DNA from: Ceratodon purpureus | Taxonomy: Eukaryota; Streptophyta; Bryopsida; Pseudoditrichales; Ditrichaceae | Length of the DNA: 64,000 nucleotides | Assembly (NCBI GenBank): GCA_014871385.1 | Contig: CM026431.1 | Coordinates: forward strand, 16,837,657-16,901,656 | Direction of reading: 5' to 3' | In this document: piece by piece, positions 23,435 to 36,053 of the stretch | Numbering within the stretch: position 1 is the first letter of the stretch | How the letters are laid out: every line of letters begins with the position of its first letter | Notes under the pieces: generated by a model | What the model was told of the DNA's origin: nothing | The model's database searches: none | The model's input: only the letters and a program-made list of their open reading frames with translations | Translations under genes and position numbers: made by a program

Positions 23435-26400
23435 AAGGAACAACATTGTCTGACTCTTCTTACTGATTTTTACAACTTACTTGCTAAAACATTAAATATT
23501 TATGGATGTTCAAAAAGTTATTTAAACATTTTAATTGCATTTTGAATGAAATGTTAACAATTAGATTAATTAATATAGATTACGACAATATTGATGGCAA
23601 AAACTTATTTCAATATCCATGGGTGTATTTACCATACTTAAATGTGCCTTTTGAGTTCAACCATAGTGATAACTTCACATCTCAAAAGCATTTTTCTTTT
23701 TTTTAAACTTTCTTCATTCTACATAACTCTTTGTTTCATAAATAGAAAACATTGGCATTCAAAACCACCATGGATTGTTTTTTCATTACGGCCAAAGATA
23801 AACGATCTAAAAAATTCAGTCGATCAAATTTCAAAAACATTATAATGTGGCCATTGAAGCTTCAAATTATAATATAGAATCCAAAGTTTTAAGCTCGACA
23901 TCCTTTAACGTGCAATTAAAGAATCATTTGCTTTACAAATTTTAGCTACCATAAGTCATATTTAGTACCAAAGCTTGGATGGTACAAGAATCCAATTCTT
24001 GCGTCTTTAAAAATTGAAATTCCTAAGAAATTCCTACCTTACTTTTTGAAAAATTATACTTTTAAAAGACAAAAATCTTTGAAATTAATAGTTACTTACC
24101 TTATAAAAAACTTTGTCCATTTCATTTGTACTAGCTCTATTTTGATCGAAATAGGGTGAATGTAAATCAATATCAATCTTTTTCTAATAGTTAAATTATT
24201 AATGACATTTTTTGTACCTTGTAAATTAATTTACTCACTTTGTGATTTTTAATCCCTAAAGGACCAAAAAAACCAATTGTGGTTATTATTATTTTGCGCA
24301 GTCTAGATGAAGAGGTTAAAAATAATATTTTTGCCTAATATTTTCACTAGATATTGACTTTACCGTGAGGTATACGTGGTAAAATTTTCGAAGTCAAATT
24401 CCAATTTTAGTACCTCCATCTCGAAGTTTTAGGTTTTAAGTCGAAATAGACAATTAAATTTAAGTTTTTTTTCAAATTTAAAAAAAAATATGTTCATAAC
24501 CAAATCACTATTCAAAATCCAAAGTAACCAAAGTAAAAAAATTTATTTCAAATTTTAAAAAAGATATTGTTCATAACCAAATCACTACTTAAAATCCAAA
24601 GTAAGCAAAGTAAAAAAATTGACCAATTTTACAAGGGGAGCCTCGAAAAATTACATGAGCAAGCTTAAAGTTTGTTGTAATTTTACAATTTTTTCTTTCA
24701 AAAAATTGTCAAAATTTGTGACTTAGGAATTTTTCAATTTTTTTTCTTTTTAAATTCTCAAACTCATAGATGCAACTTTTCACCGTTCACTTATTCCCAA
24801 ACCAAATAACTTTAATGTCATTTAAGTTTTACCATATTGAAGATTTTGGACCTTCTTCTGGAAAATAATTTGCATGAAGGCCAAAAAATGAGTTTTCAAA
24901 AGAGTCTGAATCCAGGTGAAAAAAATATGAGCAAGATGTTTGGAGTAACAATCATCAAGTCTCCCTTGGCACCATTTAGACTACGCCTTTCGAGCAAAGC
25001 TTTAAAAAAAAAGTAAACTTTGAACATATAAGCTCACAAACGGTAAAGATCCAACAATTGAAATTGGACACGGTGTTCGTGAAAGTAATTAGGTTAAAGA
25101 TCTTACGGTTGGAAATACCAAAAAAGGATAACTGATTGGAAACATACATCAATTTTCATAAGATGATTAAAATCTGCAATTTTGGATTCTAGAGGTCTTA
25201 AAATATTTTGGATGTATAGAGGTTAAATTCTAGGTGTATTTAATGAGTCTTAAGGTTTAGGATTATACTTTGAATTTCAACAACGTCATGAATAAAAAAA
25301 ACTAATTTGTAAATTTAGTTTTGATTTTATTTCATGAAATACAAACTTGGTTTGAAATTTGACAAATGGTAGTACGAAAGGAAGGATTTTGGCCAAATTA
25401 AAAGCAACTTAGATTCCTAAATTCATTTCAAAACATGTTCAAGTCACAAAAACTTAAGTAGGATAACTTAATCTCCATAAATTTTTGAGTATATGGAAGT
25501 CCTTAATATATATACATTTTATCTATAGCTTAGTACAAGTTTCGGTGAATTTGAAGAAACTATGAGAAAGTTATGTTTCTCAAAAGAATGCACCCTAAAT
25601 GTGGGCACATCAGGGCCACTCACATTCTCTTGTTTTTTGAATATGATGTCCAAAGTCTATAAAGAGCAAAATTAAGTATTAAAGGGCAGGTGCTAGGAAT
25701 ACAATGGGCTGATTATCTTCTAATCTGTACACATTGATGAAAATTTTGATTTAACAAGTAGTTTTCATCAAAAAATCAGTTTTTATCAAGTGGTTAGTTT
25801 TCATATGCCGCGTAATTTTCATTTAAAAAGCAATATTTATATGGTGGGCAGCTTCCATGCAATGAACAATTTTCATCCAAGATGGTTGTTTTCATACAAT
25901 TCACAATTTTCATTTAGAGTTCAATTTTCATCTAAGTTGATGATTTTAAAAAAGTCTTTCACACTAGTTACCATAATCCATGCAACTTAGGCGACATGGC
26001 AGTGGGTACATCTACAATGCCTACAATTGCATAGGTGCACCCCTCAAATTTCTACAAGAATGAACTAATTATCTTTCAAAAATTTCTGAAAATTTGAGTT
26101 TTACTCCAATTGTTATATACTCCTATTTTTGAATCCTTCGAAGTACCAATCACTTGACTGAATAGACTTCATCCGAAGTTCACTTAAGAAAATCCTGAAG
26201 TGGAGAGAAGTCCATATCTTTAAGACCCTTAACAAATATACAATTATTAAAAGCATGATGATTGCACATTACAAGGATGATTGTAATCAAATGACCCATC
26301 ACGGGAACGTTGTCTAGAAAAGCTACGATGTTGTGTGTTTCAATCTATTGCAGATTCTACCGCCGAGGCTGGACATCAATTCCCGCCAGTCCATATGGAT

Positions 26401-26640
26401 CTAAATCAAAGCAAATCCCTAGTGTCCGAATAGACTATTCTGATTGGCTGATCCACATCGCCAAACCCCTCCTCTTGCATCGAATTTGAACGGATCAGCT
26501 TGAGTAAAGCAAAGTACTTATTGTACACTCCAGTACTCGAAGGTCCCAATGGTACAGTAGAGTTTTGCCAAAACTGCACTACCTCAGTGTACTTCCACCC
26601 ACTCGTGGAGCTCTTGCAAAGTGATGCCTTTGCCTAGCTA
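23435..26640. other. AT-rich intergenic DNA
   Basis: No gene is supported. It contains a terminus-like motif CCCTAAAGGACC at 24252, a two-copy tandem repeat at 24470-24620, and a degenerate array of TTTTCAT motifs at about 25755-25950. Long frames are absent, and AT content and poly-A/T runs are high. Confidence 0.6.
24470..24620. repeat. Tandem duplication, about 75 bp x 2
   Basis: The unit at 24470-24545 repeats at 24546-24620. The shared core includes GTTCATAACCAAATCACTA and AAAATCCAAAGTAA; the copies differ at a few positions and in A-run length. Confidence 0.85.
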
Positions 26641-26649
26641 GGGCACTTT

Positions 26650-26713
26650 TCGGGATTTGAAATTTGCCACGCCCTTAATGGCCTCAAAGAGGTAGGCGGT
26701 GCATGGTACCATC
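26650..26713 (+). mobile_element. Ty1/copia remnant, 5' part, interrupted by Gypsy
   Basis: Translates to FEICHALNGLKEVGGAWYH, recognisable as the copia reverse-transcriptase motif ALYGLKQ...AWY. It stops at the Gypsy target duplication CCATC and resumes on the other side of the Gypsy at 36054. Upstream of about 26650 similarity fades and stops appear. Confidence 0.7.
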
Positions 26714-27380
26714 TGTTACCCCGAAGAATCAGCTGGAAACTCGTAGTTAGGGCGGTTGGTGGCTCAGACGACCAAGGAAGAACTCTCAGTTCCAAAGGCG
26801 GCTTAATAGTATAAAGCAGTAGACAGGCAGGATAGAAAGGACCCCTCTTCATAGTTTTGTTAGAGCAGTGTCGTCCTAGGGTTAGTGTGGAACGCTGGAC
26901 TTAGTTCGAGGGCGACTCCTCTTTTGTAAACCCTGGTTGCTCAGGCCCAGACTCTGAATATTATGCTATCCTTCTACTATATTGTTTGACTTATGCTTGT
27001 GTCTAATCTTTGCTCCCTTGGACGCCATAGCTGTGACTGAAGATTCCCAACTCTACTCCTCTTGGAAACTCATTATCTGCTAGACTCTTTAACCCACCTC
27101 ATTGCCCTTTCTCTCGCACATTCCCACAGACGACCAAGACTAACAATGTATTTCTCTGCCCTCTATGAATCTGAACCCTAGCGGTTGACGTCCTGCTCTT
27201 GGGAACTCAATCGACCCAGACTGATCAACCGACCCTTCTCCAACTAAGACGACCACGGTCACCGGTCACTGCTGTCCCTCTCCTAAGACCAAGCCCCCTT
27301 CTTCTCCTAGCTACTCTATCCTAGCGCCCCCCTCAGTTTCTCCCCTTCCTCTAACTTCCATCCAAAGACCCCAGATAACA
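26714..27380 (+). repeat. 5' LTR of Gypsy copy 1
   Basis: 667 bp, TG...CA ends, ending ...AGATAACA. It matches the 3' LTR at 35387-36053 except for about seven substitutions and no indels (99% identity). Confidence 0.97.
26810..26816 (+). promoter_or_regulatory. Candidate TATA box in the LTR
   Basis: TATAAAG, 97 bp into the LTR and repeated at 35483-35489 in the 3' LTR. The position suits a U3 promoter; only the motif supports it. Confidence 0.35.
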
Positions 27381-27383
27381 TTT

Positions 27384-27400
27384 TGGCGACCATGCTGGGG
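27384..27400 (+). other. Primer-binding site of Gypsy copy 1
   Basis: TGGCGACCATGCTGGGG begins three bases after the LTR. Position and TGG start fit a tRNA-primed site, and it resembles the TGGCGCC-type sites of other plant non-chromovirus Gypsy elements. The tRNA was not identified. Confidence 0.6.
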
Positions 27401-27447
27401 ATGGAAAATTGAGGAAAGGCGAAACTGCGTAAGAATTAGCTGTCACT

Positions 27448-30400
27448 ATGCCGCCCAAAAAGGTACCTGCCATCGAGGCAGCCCGAAATAATGACGACGA
27501 AGACACCACTGTCCAAGACGACCAGGACGGAACCAAGGAATTTCTACGGTGGATGCGGCAGCAGATGACGGATTTGGTAGCAAAGAATGCAGCTACCAAC
27601 GCTAAGCTTGAACAGCTGAGTATGCAATATCAAAATATACAGGCCAGCCGCACCCCGGCTCTCTTAGAGACATTACCTCCAGACCATGACGTTCAAGCCT
27701 CACAGAGACCAGCAGACGTATTAAGGTCGGCTACGTTACCACACGAAAATCCTACAGCAGCAACTTCACGTAGCATGGGCAGTCAGGACCATCACACTAA
27801 GCTGCCTAAAATACCATATCCAGTGTTTGATGACTCTGGCGACCCAGACTGGCACATTAGACGATTCAGGGTGATAGCCTGAACCAATGGCGTCACCAAT
27901 ATTGTCGACCTTCAAAATATTTTTGGCACAACGTTACAAGGAAATCCAATCAATTGGTACATTGATTTTGAAACAGATCACCCACACTCCACATGGGAAG
28001 AAATGGAAATTAGTTTTTTGCACAAGTTCAGAAAGCTAAAAACGAGCTCTGAAATTCTTAGAGCCTTAGGCAGTATTGCACAAGAAAAAGAAGAACCGGT
28101 GGATAAATTTTATGATCGGTTCAAGCAACTTGCAGATAAACTCAATCAAAAACCAGAGGAGGATTACTTGTGCGAGTGGTTCAAAAAGGGCTTGCTGCCA
28201 TGGATTCAACAAGGCATTGTTATTCGGGGAGTGAAAACCCTCCAAGATATCCTCAATGCCGCCATAGACATTAGTCGTGAGCTGGGAGCTTTACACCGAT
28301 TACAAGCACCATTGCTACCCCTGCCAGTAACTAGAACCGACGCCAGGGTTGCCACTGGACCTTGCAATACCTGCGGAAAAATTCATGGCGGAAGATGTTG
28401 GTTCGCCACCACTGGCCCACGCGTCGACGATCCAAGACGACCAAGGCCAACCATGGCCGCTATGCAGGCTGAGGAAGTCAACGTCGATGCGTTCCAACCC
28501 GGCCGAAGTGACGCCTGTTGGGAATGCGGATCATTACATCATCGACGCGGTCAGTGTCCACTCCTTCGACAACGATGGGCGGCTGCGTCGGCTGCCAATA
28601 ACACCACACACCCAGACGCCTCGAGATCAATCCCACCCCGCCGAGGAGGAGTTACCCTCACCGAGGTGTCAGGGGGGGAGGCTAAAGTTGCTACAATTAC
28701 CACGGCTGTGGTAACCACAAGATCCAAAGCCGGGACTATTAAGCCAGTCGACCATGTAGTGGAACACCGAAAGCCTTTCCCTGCGAACCATTGGGAAAGA
28801 CTCCATCAGATACGCCAAGACATCCAAGCTGAATTAGAAACTCCCTCCAAGTCGCCAAGTCTACAAGAAATTGTGGATACCACTAGTGTCACCATAACAC
28901 TAGCAAAGCTAATACAGCTAAGCCCGGAAGTGCAGAAATATCTGCAACAAGCTACACTACCATGTCTCCCTGGAGCACCAGTCGCCGTAGAAGTAAATAC
29001 GACTACACTAGACCCAGACGCCGCTGTCATCCACATGCAGTAAGGGCAATTTGAACTCTCCAACGTCCTAGTGGATGGTGGATCCGGCGTCAATGTAATG
29101 AGCAACAAGCTCCGGGAAAAAATGGGACTACCCTTCCCAAAAGCCGCACAGTTCATTCTGCGAATGGCAAACGACGCCCTAGTAACCCTGTTGGGTATTC
29201 TTTCCTCGGTAGCAATTACTACACATGGAGTAACTACACCCGCTACCTTTGTCGTCATTGAAATGCCCGAGCGGAGCAATTTTCCAGTGATATTAGGACG
29301 ACCTTGGCTTCGTGACATGGACGCCATCCATGACTGGTCACGAAACCAGATACGTATTCATCGGCATGGAAGGACAATAGTCATCCCAGTCGACAGTTGT
29401 GTTACTAGAGCCCGAGCTAACCAAATACGGAATCACGTCGGTACCAGCTGGCTACAAGGGTTATCTCAAGAACAAGAAGCACTGGTCTTCCAAGCCGACC
29501 CTGACTTAGTACCCCTAGCCAAAATACACTTGGCTAGCTTGGTACCAGAGGCGGAAAAGATGGACATTCCTGCACATTTCACAAAAGAAATTCATGAGTG
29601 AGTGGAGGTTAATGCCCCTCCCGCCATGGAATCACTGAAAAATTAGGTTGTCAACGGATGGTCCCACGGCGCCAAAGACGAGGTAGAGTTAGTCAACCTC
29701 GGCACGACCATGGAGCCGAAGTACATCAAAATCAACGCTGAGGCGCCCATAGCCATCAAGGAAGCCGCCATCCAACTGTTCAAAGAATACAAGGATATTT
29801 TCGCCTGGGGTCATGAAGACCTGAAAGGAATACCTAGCTCCTTAGCAGAGCACACCATTGACTTAGTCCCTGACGCCCATCCCGTGCAGCAACGACGCTA
29901 TAGGATGAACCCCAACTATGCCGTCAAAGTCAAAGCCGAGTTAGATAAGTTGTTACAAGCCAAATTCATTTCGCCTGTCGACTCAGCTCCATGGTTATCA
30001 CCCATGGTGATCATCCCCAAGAAAAATGGCACACTTAGAATCTGTGTCGACTTTCGCAAACTCAATGCCGCCACAAAAAAGGACCACTATCCTCTTCCCT
30101 ACATGGAAGAAATCATTGATGAAGTAGCAGGACATGAAATGTATTCATTTTTAGATTGTTTTCCGGGGTATTACCAGGTCGCCATGGCCGACCAAGATAA
30201 AAACAAGACGGCATTCTCCACAGAATGGGGGCCATACCAGTTTGAACGCATGCCATTTGGTGCAAAAAATGCACCCATGACCTTCCAAAGAGTAATGGAA
30301 TTGATCTTTCGCCGCTATCTGAAAAGATTCTTTCGTATTTACCTCGATGACGGCACAATTTACGGCACCATGCATGACCATGTTGGCCACCTCCGACAAA

Positions 30401-33168
30401 TCTTTGACGCCTGCAGAGCCAACGGCGTCAGTCTCAATGCCGAAAAATGCATGTTCTTGTTCTTTGCAGGGATAATCTTAGGCTACATAGTCTGCAAGTA
30501 CGGCAAACTTCCCGACCTTGACAAGATCTAGGACATACTCAATATGACGCCTCCAGTCAATCAAAAGGGCGTCCAACGTCTCTTAGGATTAGCATAGTTT
30601 AATCGCATCTATATTGAGAGACTAGCACATATTACAGCCCCGATTACTGCTCTAAATCATGCTCGATATAGTTACCCACAAGATTGGACTCCGGCGGCCC
30701 ACGAAGCCCTCGACAAAATCAAACAAGCATATTCAAACGCACCTATCCTAATAGCACCAGACTGGACAAAACCATTCCATGTCCATACGGATGCATTCAA
30801 CGTTGCTGTTGGGGTAATGCTAGCCCAAAACCTAAACGGTAAGCATGATCAACTAGTCGCCTATGCCAGCCGTCTCCTAAACCCGGCCGAAAGGAATTAT
30901 TCCACCACCGAAAGGGAGGCTTTAGCCATGATATACGCTGTCAAAAAGTTTAGACACTATCTCTTGGGCAATAAATTTAGATTCATTGTCGACCATCACA
31001 GTTTATCGTACCTTGTCAACCAGCCCCTTGTTAGTGGACGAGTGGCTCGATGGATCATGATCCTCCTTGAATACGATTTCGAAGTGGTTTATGTCCCTGG
31101 AAGACAACACATTGTGGCTGATTATTTGTCCAGAGATACTACTCAGACAGCCGACGGCATAGACAACTCCTTTAACGATCCATACATACAAGCCGCCACC
31201 ATAGATACCGAAGATACATCAGATTGGCGACAACCTTACATACAGTATCTTACCACAGGCACCCTACCCAGTGACGTCTCAGGAACTCGAAGAATAAGCT
31301 TTGTACGAAAAACACTCCCTTACACTGTCGTCAAAGGGCAATTATACCGCCGTAGCTTGGACGACGAAACGAGAATCTGTGTGCCTGCAGCACAGCAACA
31401 AGGCATTATATCACAGTTACATGACGGTCCTGCAGGTGGGCACCAAGGCCCAGATACGACTATCAAAAAGATTCTGACGGCAAAGTATTGGTGGCCTACG
31501 TTACAAAAAGACGTCCGTGACTACATCAAAAATTGCCACGCCTGTCAAGTATCCACAACTAATTTCCAACATCAAGGAAAAGTTCCCCTCAAACCTATTC
31601 CCCCACTAGGACCTTTCCAAAGATGGGGCTTAGATTTCGTAGGACCAATTCGTCCTGTCACAAGACAAGGTTTTAAATACATCTTAGTCGCCACAGATTA
31701 CACTACAAAATGGGTGGAAGCAAAAGCGCTTCGCACCAACACCGCCGTCGTCACAGCCACCTTTATCTATGAGCAAATCATTACCCGATTCGGTTGTTCC
31801 CTGGAGATAATGTCTGATCAAGGATCGCACTTCATCAACGCTGTCATCGAGGAGTTACTAGACAACCATGTCATCAAACATTGCACCAGCACGGTATACT
31901 ATCCCCAAGGCAACGGACAGGCTGAGTCGACGAATAAAACCTTGATAAACATGCTCCGTCGCTTTGTTCATGCCAATAAAGCCGACTGGGACGATTGCTT
32001 GCCCGCCGCCCTATGGGCGTATAGAGTTGCCACAAAGACAGCCACACAAACTAGTCCCTTTGAGCTCGTCTATGGCACTCAACCTCTTCTGCCGACAGAG
32101 TACATAGCCCCAACCTTTCAGACAGTTCAGCCCAAAGACTACACCCCACACCGCGTGTTAGCCGCGAGACTGCACGACATACATCACTTAGAAGAACTCC
32201 AGGAGCTATCCCTCAAAAACATTGCCCATAAACAGCACCTGACAGCGCAACATTTCCAGGGTTCCCAACCACCGAGACTATTTCACAAGGGCGACATGGT
32301 TCTATGGTGCCCAAGGGATCCAAAATTCAAAAGAGCCAAATTTGATTCCATCTGGCATGGCCCCTATAGAATACAATTAGTTTTGCCAAACAATACAGTT
32401 CTATTAGTCAATGATACTCACTATGACGCCCACGCCACCATTGTAAACGCAGGAAAATTAAAACATTATCACACGACAACACCGCATAGACGGCCCCAAT
32501 TGAGCCTGGGAGAAATTCACACCAAACTGGCCATTGAAGCCCAACAGGAGGACACCCAGGACGCCACGCAGGATGTCCCACAAGACACCCCAAAGGATGT
32601 CACTAAGTCCGTTAACGAAAAACATCCAAATTCAGTTTCCCTTCCAAACCACCAGGAAGTCAGTGTCAGCCTCATCCAAGCTATTTCCCTACGACGCCAT
32701 CATCAGGAAGGGACATGCCCAACGAGAATAGACGGCCGCAGTCCTCGGCTACTGCCGCCACTATCCTCGCGACCTCCCATCTGTCCACACTGTCTGCCTC
32801 AGCCGCCATGGAAAATCGCTTGCTGTCCAATTCTCCACTCACAAGTCACGCCTCAAGTTCCCCTGCGCTCCATCTCCACTTGCTTCTCCTCCTCAACACC
32901 TCCTGCAGTCTCTAAGAACAGCCCAACGCTCTCCACTCTTCCTCTCCGCACGGTTGTCCCCGCATTGCTCTCCGGCTCCGGTGTCCCTCCTCCTCTGGTG
33001 GCGCCATATCCTTGCAGTCCCTGTCCCAGACTGTCATCCCTTTCGTCTTCGTCCTTCTCTCTACTTCTTCGTCACTGCATCACACAGCTCCTTCGCTTTC
33101 CGCCACCAACTCCCTTCATTCTCCATCTTCCCTCTGCCCTCCTCCGAGACGTCCTCAAGCTCCCCATG
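27448..33168 (+). pseudogene. Gypsy copy 1 gag-pol, six in-frame stops
   Basis: One continuous frame from ATG 27448. Gag carries two zinc-knuckle-like motifs, CNTCGKIHGGRC (about 28362) and CWECGSLHHRRGQC (about 28516). The protease motif is VDGGSGVNVM (about 29071). RT has MPFGAKNAPMTFQ and YLDD (about 30340). RNase H includes HTDAFN and [10 protein letters not shown]. Integrase has an HHCC zinc region (about 31428-31550) and the DDE core: D in WGLDFVGP, D in MSDQGSHF and E in GQAEST. After integrase come a short C-terminal domain and a long Pro/Ser/Leu-rich linker (about 32500-33160). In-frame stops lie at 27880 (TGA), 29041 (TAA), 29599 (TGA), 29644, 30529 and 30595 (TAG). No frameshift was seen. 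Confidence 0.9.
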
Positions 33169-35334
33169 ACAGGTCGGCGTCCCCACCCGCCCTTTGGCGT
33201 CCCCAAGGCAATCGCTGAGTGGAAGCGCCGCGCCGACACCATATGGACAACCAAGACTGGCTTGGTCAAGTATTGGACTATGATGGCGTCCAAGACAAAC
33301 CTTGATCACTGCAACCAGTTCGTGAAGTCAATGCGAGAGCGGAGCGAGGACGAACCCAACCCTGCAGGCTACGTGGACGGCATTCAGGTAGAGTATTCTA
33401 GCCGCTATCTTCATGTTTTTTTTGGCTGGGACGGTACAGGCGCTACTCAATGGAGCCCATCGTGCTCCACTCCGCGCCCTGATATCCCAGCATTAGTCTA
33501 GAACACGCCACCTGAACCTGATGGTACCTATGATGTCTTCGCCCTCGGAAAAGTCATGGACGAACCTTGGTTTTCACGCATCCGCGGCATCCTCAGCCAG
33601 GTGTTTTTTCGGAACAACACAAATCGCGTCTCCGTGGCGCAGCTGGAGGTCATGTTCTTAGCCGACCAAGAGGAGAAAGTCAATTGGGGCTTCCTGGTCG
33701 ATGAGCATTTTCGTGTCCAGCTCCGTGCCCATGGCCGGATACACGATTACTTGAGCCCGATTGGGCCCTTTCTATCGGCCTACATCGCTCACTATCTCTC
33801 CGTCCATCGCAGGAACGGCCGGGCTCCCACCATGGGCACCTTCTTAGACGTCCAACAGGAATTGGCCAAGGAACTGGCACCACCCTTCACATAGCCTACC
33901 CCCAGCCTCAAACGCCAACGTGTGTTGGAGCTAGGAACCGGGGGGGCCATGGCCAAAGATCCAGCCTGGGGCCCTAGGACGTCCGAAATACATGCACACA
34001 CTGTCAATCTTACAGAGACACTAGAGGGGCTGCTGCAATTCATACACCAAACGGAGCAGGGACTTACCATGGCGCACCGGGAGCAGGAAGAACGAGCACA
34101 CCGGAAGGCAGCTCATACGATCCAGACCATCCAAGAACAGTCCGCAAGGAATCTCGAGGCCGTCCATGCGGAGTACAAGCAGCAGTTGGACGAAGCACAG
34201 TGCACCTTGACAAATCTGCGCAACCGGATCTCCAACCTGGAATTAGAACTGACTAATGCACAGGAACATCTAGATTCGGTAGCAAAGGAAAAGGCTTGGC
34301 TGCAGGAGAAGGCAGAAAAACTGGAGCAGAAGAACGCAGAATACCTTACCAGATGTAAGACTCTCACGGAGGAACAAGTCGCCTCGGTCGGCCAACCAGC
34401 AGCAGGGGACCTTGAGCGCCTCAGCCGAGAACGCCAGGAGCTGGAGCAGACAAGGGAGAATTTCGAAATTAACAAAGCCGGCTGGATCCAAGACGCCACG
34501 GGCACCATAGCCAGCTGTGCATATCGTATCCTGCGAGCACAACCACCCACAACCGAGGACCCTCCACAGGAATTCATGGAGAAGTGCATCAACGAAGCTA
34601 TGGCGACATTGGACATGGAGCAATCGGATAATGACTGGGAGGACATGGAATTCACATTGCTGACAGAGCCGCCCCAAGAAATCACAAGCAAAGGTAAGGA
34701 AGCCTACCTGTCTCCTCCTCGAGTTGCCTTGGCTTCGTCACTGAACAATGTAGCACCAGGACCCTCCCAGCCAGGACCAGTAGCCCCCGACGTCCATGAC
34801 CCTGCGGAGCGCGTGGACATCCCGGATCAGATTACCGATACGGAAGACACTCCACAGCCGTCCCCGCACCATGTTGCCGTTGTAGCTGAAGCCCCAAGTC
34901 AGCCCCTCCCATCGGTAAATTCCAGACCTAAGCCCATTAAATTTCACAAAGATGCGCTTAAAAAGTTGGAAGAGGAATATAACTTAGAGGTCCCAGCTAG
35001 TGACGACAGTGACGCCGAAGACGACCTACAGACAGCCATATTCCAGGTTAAGCAATACTTTCAAGCAAATCCAGATTTAGCAAATAGATACGCAGATCCG
35101 GAAGCCGACCAAGTTCAATGCACTGCATGTAATAAACTGTTAGGTAAGACAGTGTATGATGTGTATCAACACTCCACCACCTCTCGATCCACACACAATC
35201 TTATCCACCGTGGTGTGGCTGCAGCAATAGCTGCCCTCTATGACGGCCAGGCCCCTCCAAGACGTCACGCGCAGCTTCCTCGCGAGGCCACCCGCCCCGA
35301 CAGACGACCTGCACACCGACGCACCAAGACCTAG
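33169..35334 (+). pseudogene. Gypsy copy 1 extra 3' ORF (ORF3)
   Basis: A frame of about 720 codons downstream of integrase, in the position of env in other elements, beginning at an ATG (MTGRRPHPP) conserved in copy 2. The N-terminal 220 residues are globular, with the motifs [24 protein letters not shown] and LSPIGPFLSAYIAH. A heptad-rich coiled coil follows (about 34080-34480), then an acidic Pro-rich linker and a C-terminal CTACNKLLGKT...H...H finger-like motif (about 35119-35206) with an Arg-rich tail. No signal peptide or membrane helix is seen, so it is not a typical envelope. The layout of the N-terminal part recalls the 'putative plant transposon protein' domain found in other plant retroelements; this is a distant resemblance only. 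Stops at 33499 and 33892 (both TAG) break it. Confidence 0.8.
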
Positions 35335-35370
35335 AAGGACTTCCAGCAATCCGCGGACGGATTGCACTCT

Positions 35371-35386
35371 CCAAGGGAGGGCGAAA
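35371..35386 (+). other. Polypurine tract of Gypsy copy 1
   Basis: Purine-rich AAGGGAGGGCGAAA lies directly before the 3' LTR, the expected site for plus-strand priming. Confidence 0.65.
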
Positions 35387-36053
35387 TGTTACCCCGAAGA
35401 ATCAGCAGGAAACTCGTAGTTAGGGCAGTTGGTGGCTCAGACGACCAAGGAAGAACTCTCAGTTCCAAAGGCGGCTTAATAGTATAAAGCAGTAGACAGG
35501 CAGGATAGAAAGGACCCCTCTTCATAGTTTTGTTAGAGCAGTGTCGTCCTAGGGTTAGTGTGGAACGCTGGACTTAGTTTGAGGGCGACTCCTCTTTTGT
35601 AAACCCTGGTTGCTCAGGCCCAGACTCTGAATATTATGCTATCCTTCTACTATATTGTTTGACTTATGCTTGTGTCTAATCTTTGCTCCCTTGGACGCCA
35701 TAGCTGTGACTGAAGATTCCCAACTCTACTCCTCTTGGAAACTCATTATCTGCTAGACTCTTTAACCCACCTCATTGCCCTTTCTCTCGCACATTCCCAC
35801 AGACGACCAAGACTAACAATGTATTTCTCTGCCCTCTATGAATCTGAACCCTAGCGGTTGACGTCCTGCTCTTGGGAACTCAGTCGACACAGACTGATCA
35901 ACCGATCCTTCTCCAACTAAGACGACCACGGTCACCGGTCACTGCTGTCCCTCTCCTAAGACCGAGCCCCCTTCTTCTCCTAGCTACTCTATCCTAGCGC
36001 CCCCCTCAGTTTCTCCCCTTCCTCTAACTTCCATCCAAAGACCCCAGATAACA
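35387..36053 (+). repeat. 3' LTR of Gypsy copy 1
   Basis: Pairs with 26714-27380, same length, about seven substitutions. The CCATC target duplication follows immediately. Confidence 0.97.

Larger units (their letters stand above)
26714..36053 (+). mobile_element. Complete Ty3/Gypsy LTR retrotransposon, copy 1
   Basis: A full 9340-bp element flanked by the 5-bp duplication CCATC (26709-26713, 36054-36058). Both LTRs are 667 bp, begin TGTTACC and end ATAACA, and differ at about seven positions. Between them are a primer-binding region, gag, protease, RT, RNase H, integrase and a large 3' ORF, all on one reading frame broken only by stop codons. Domain style (protease DGGSG, RT YLDD, FAWGHEDL, no chromodomain seen) points to the non-chromovirus Tat/Athila side of plant Gypsy. 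It landed inside a copia element. Insertion is recent by LTR identity, yet coding is defective. Confidence 0.95.

Noticed and set aside
33169..35334. ORF3 of the Gypsy considered as an envelope gene
   Set aside because: No signal peptide, membrane helix or fusion-type features; coiled coil and finger motifs point elsewhere.
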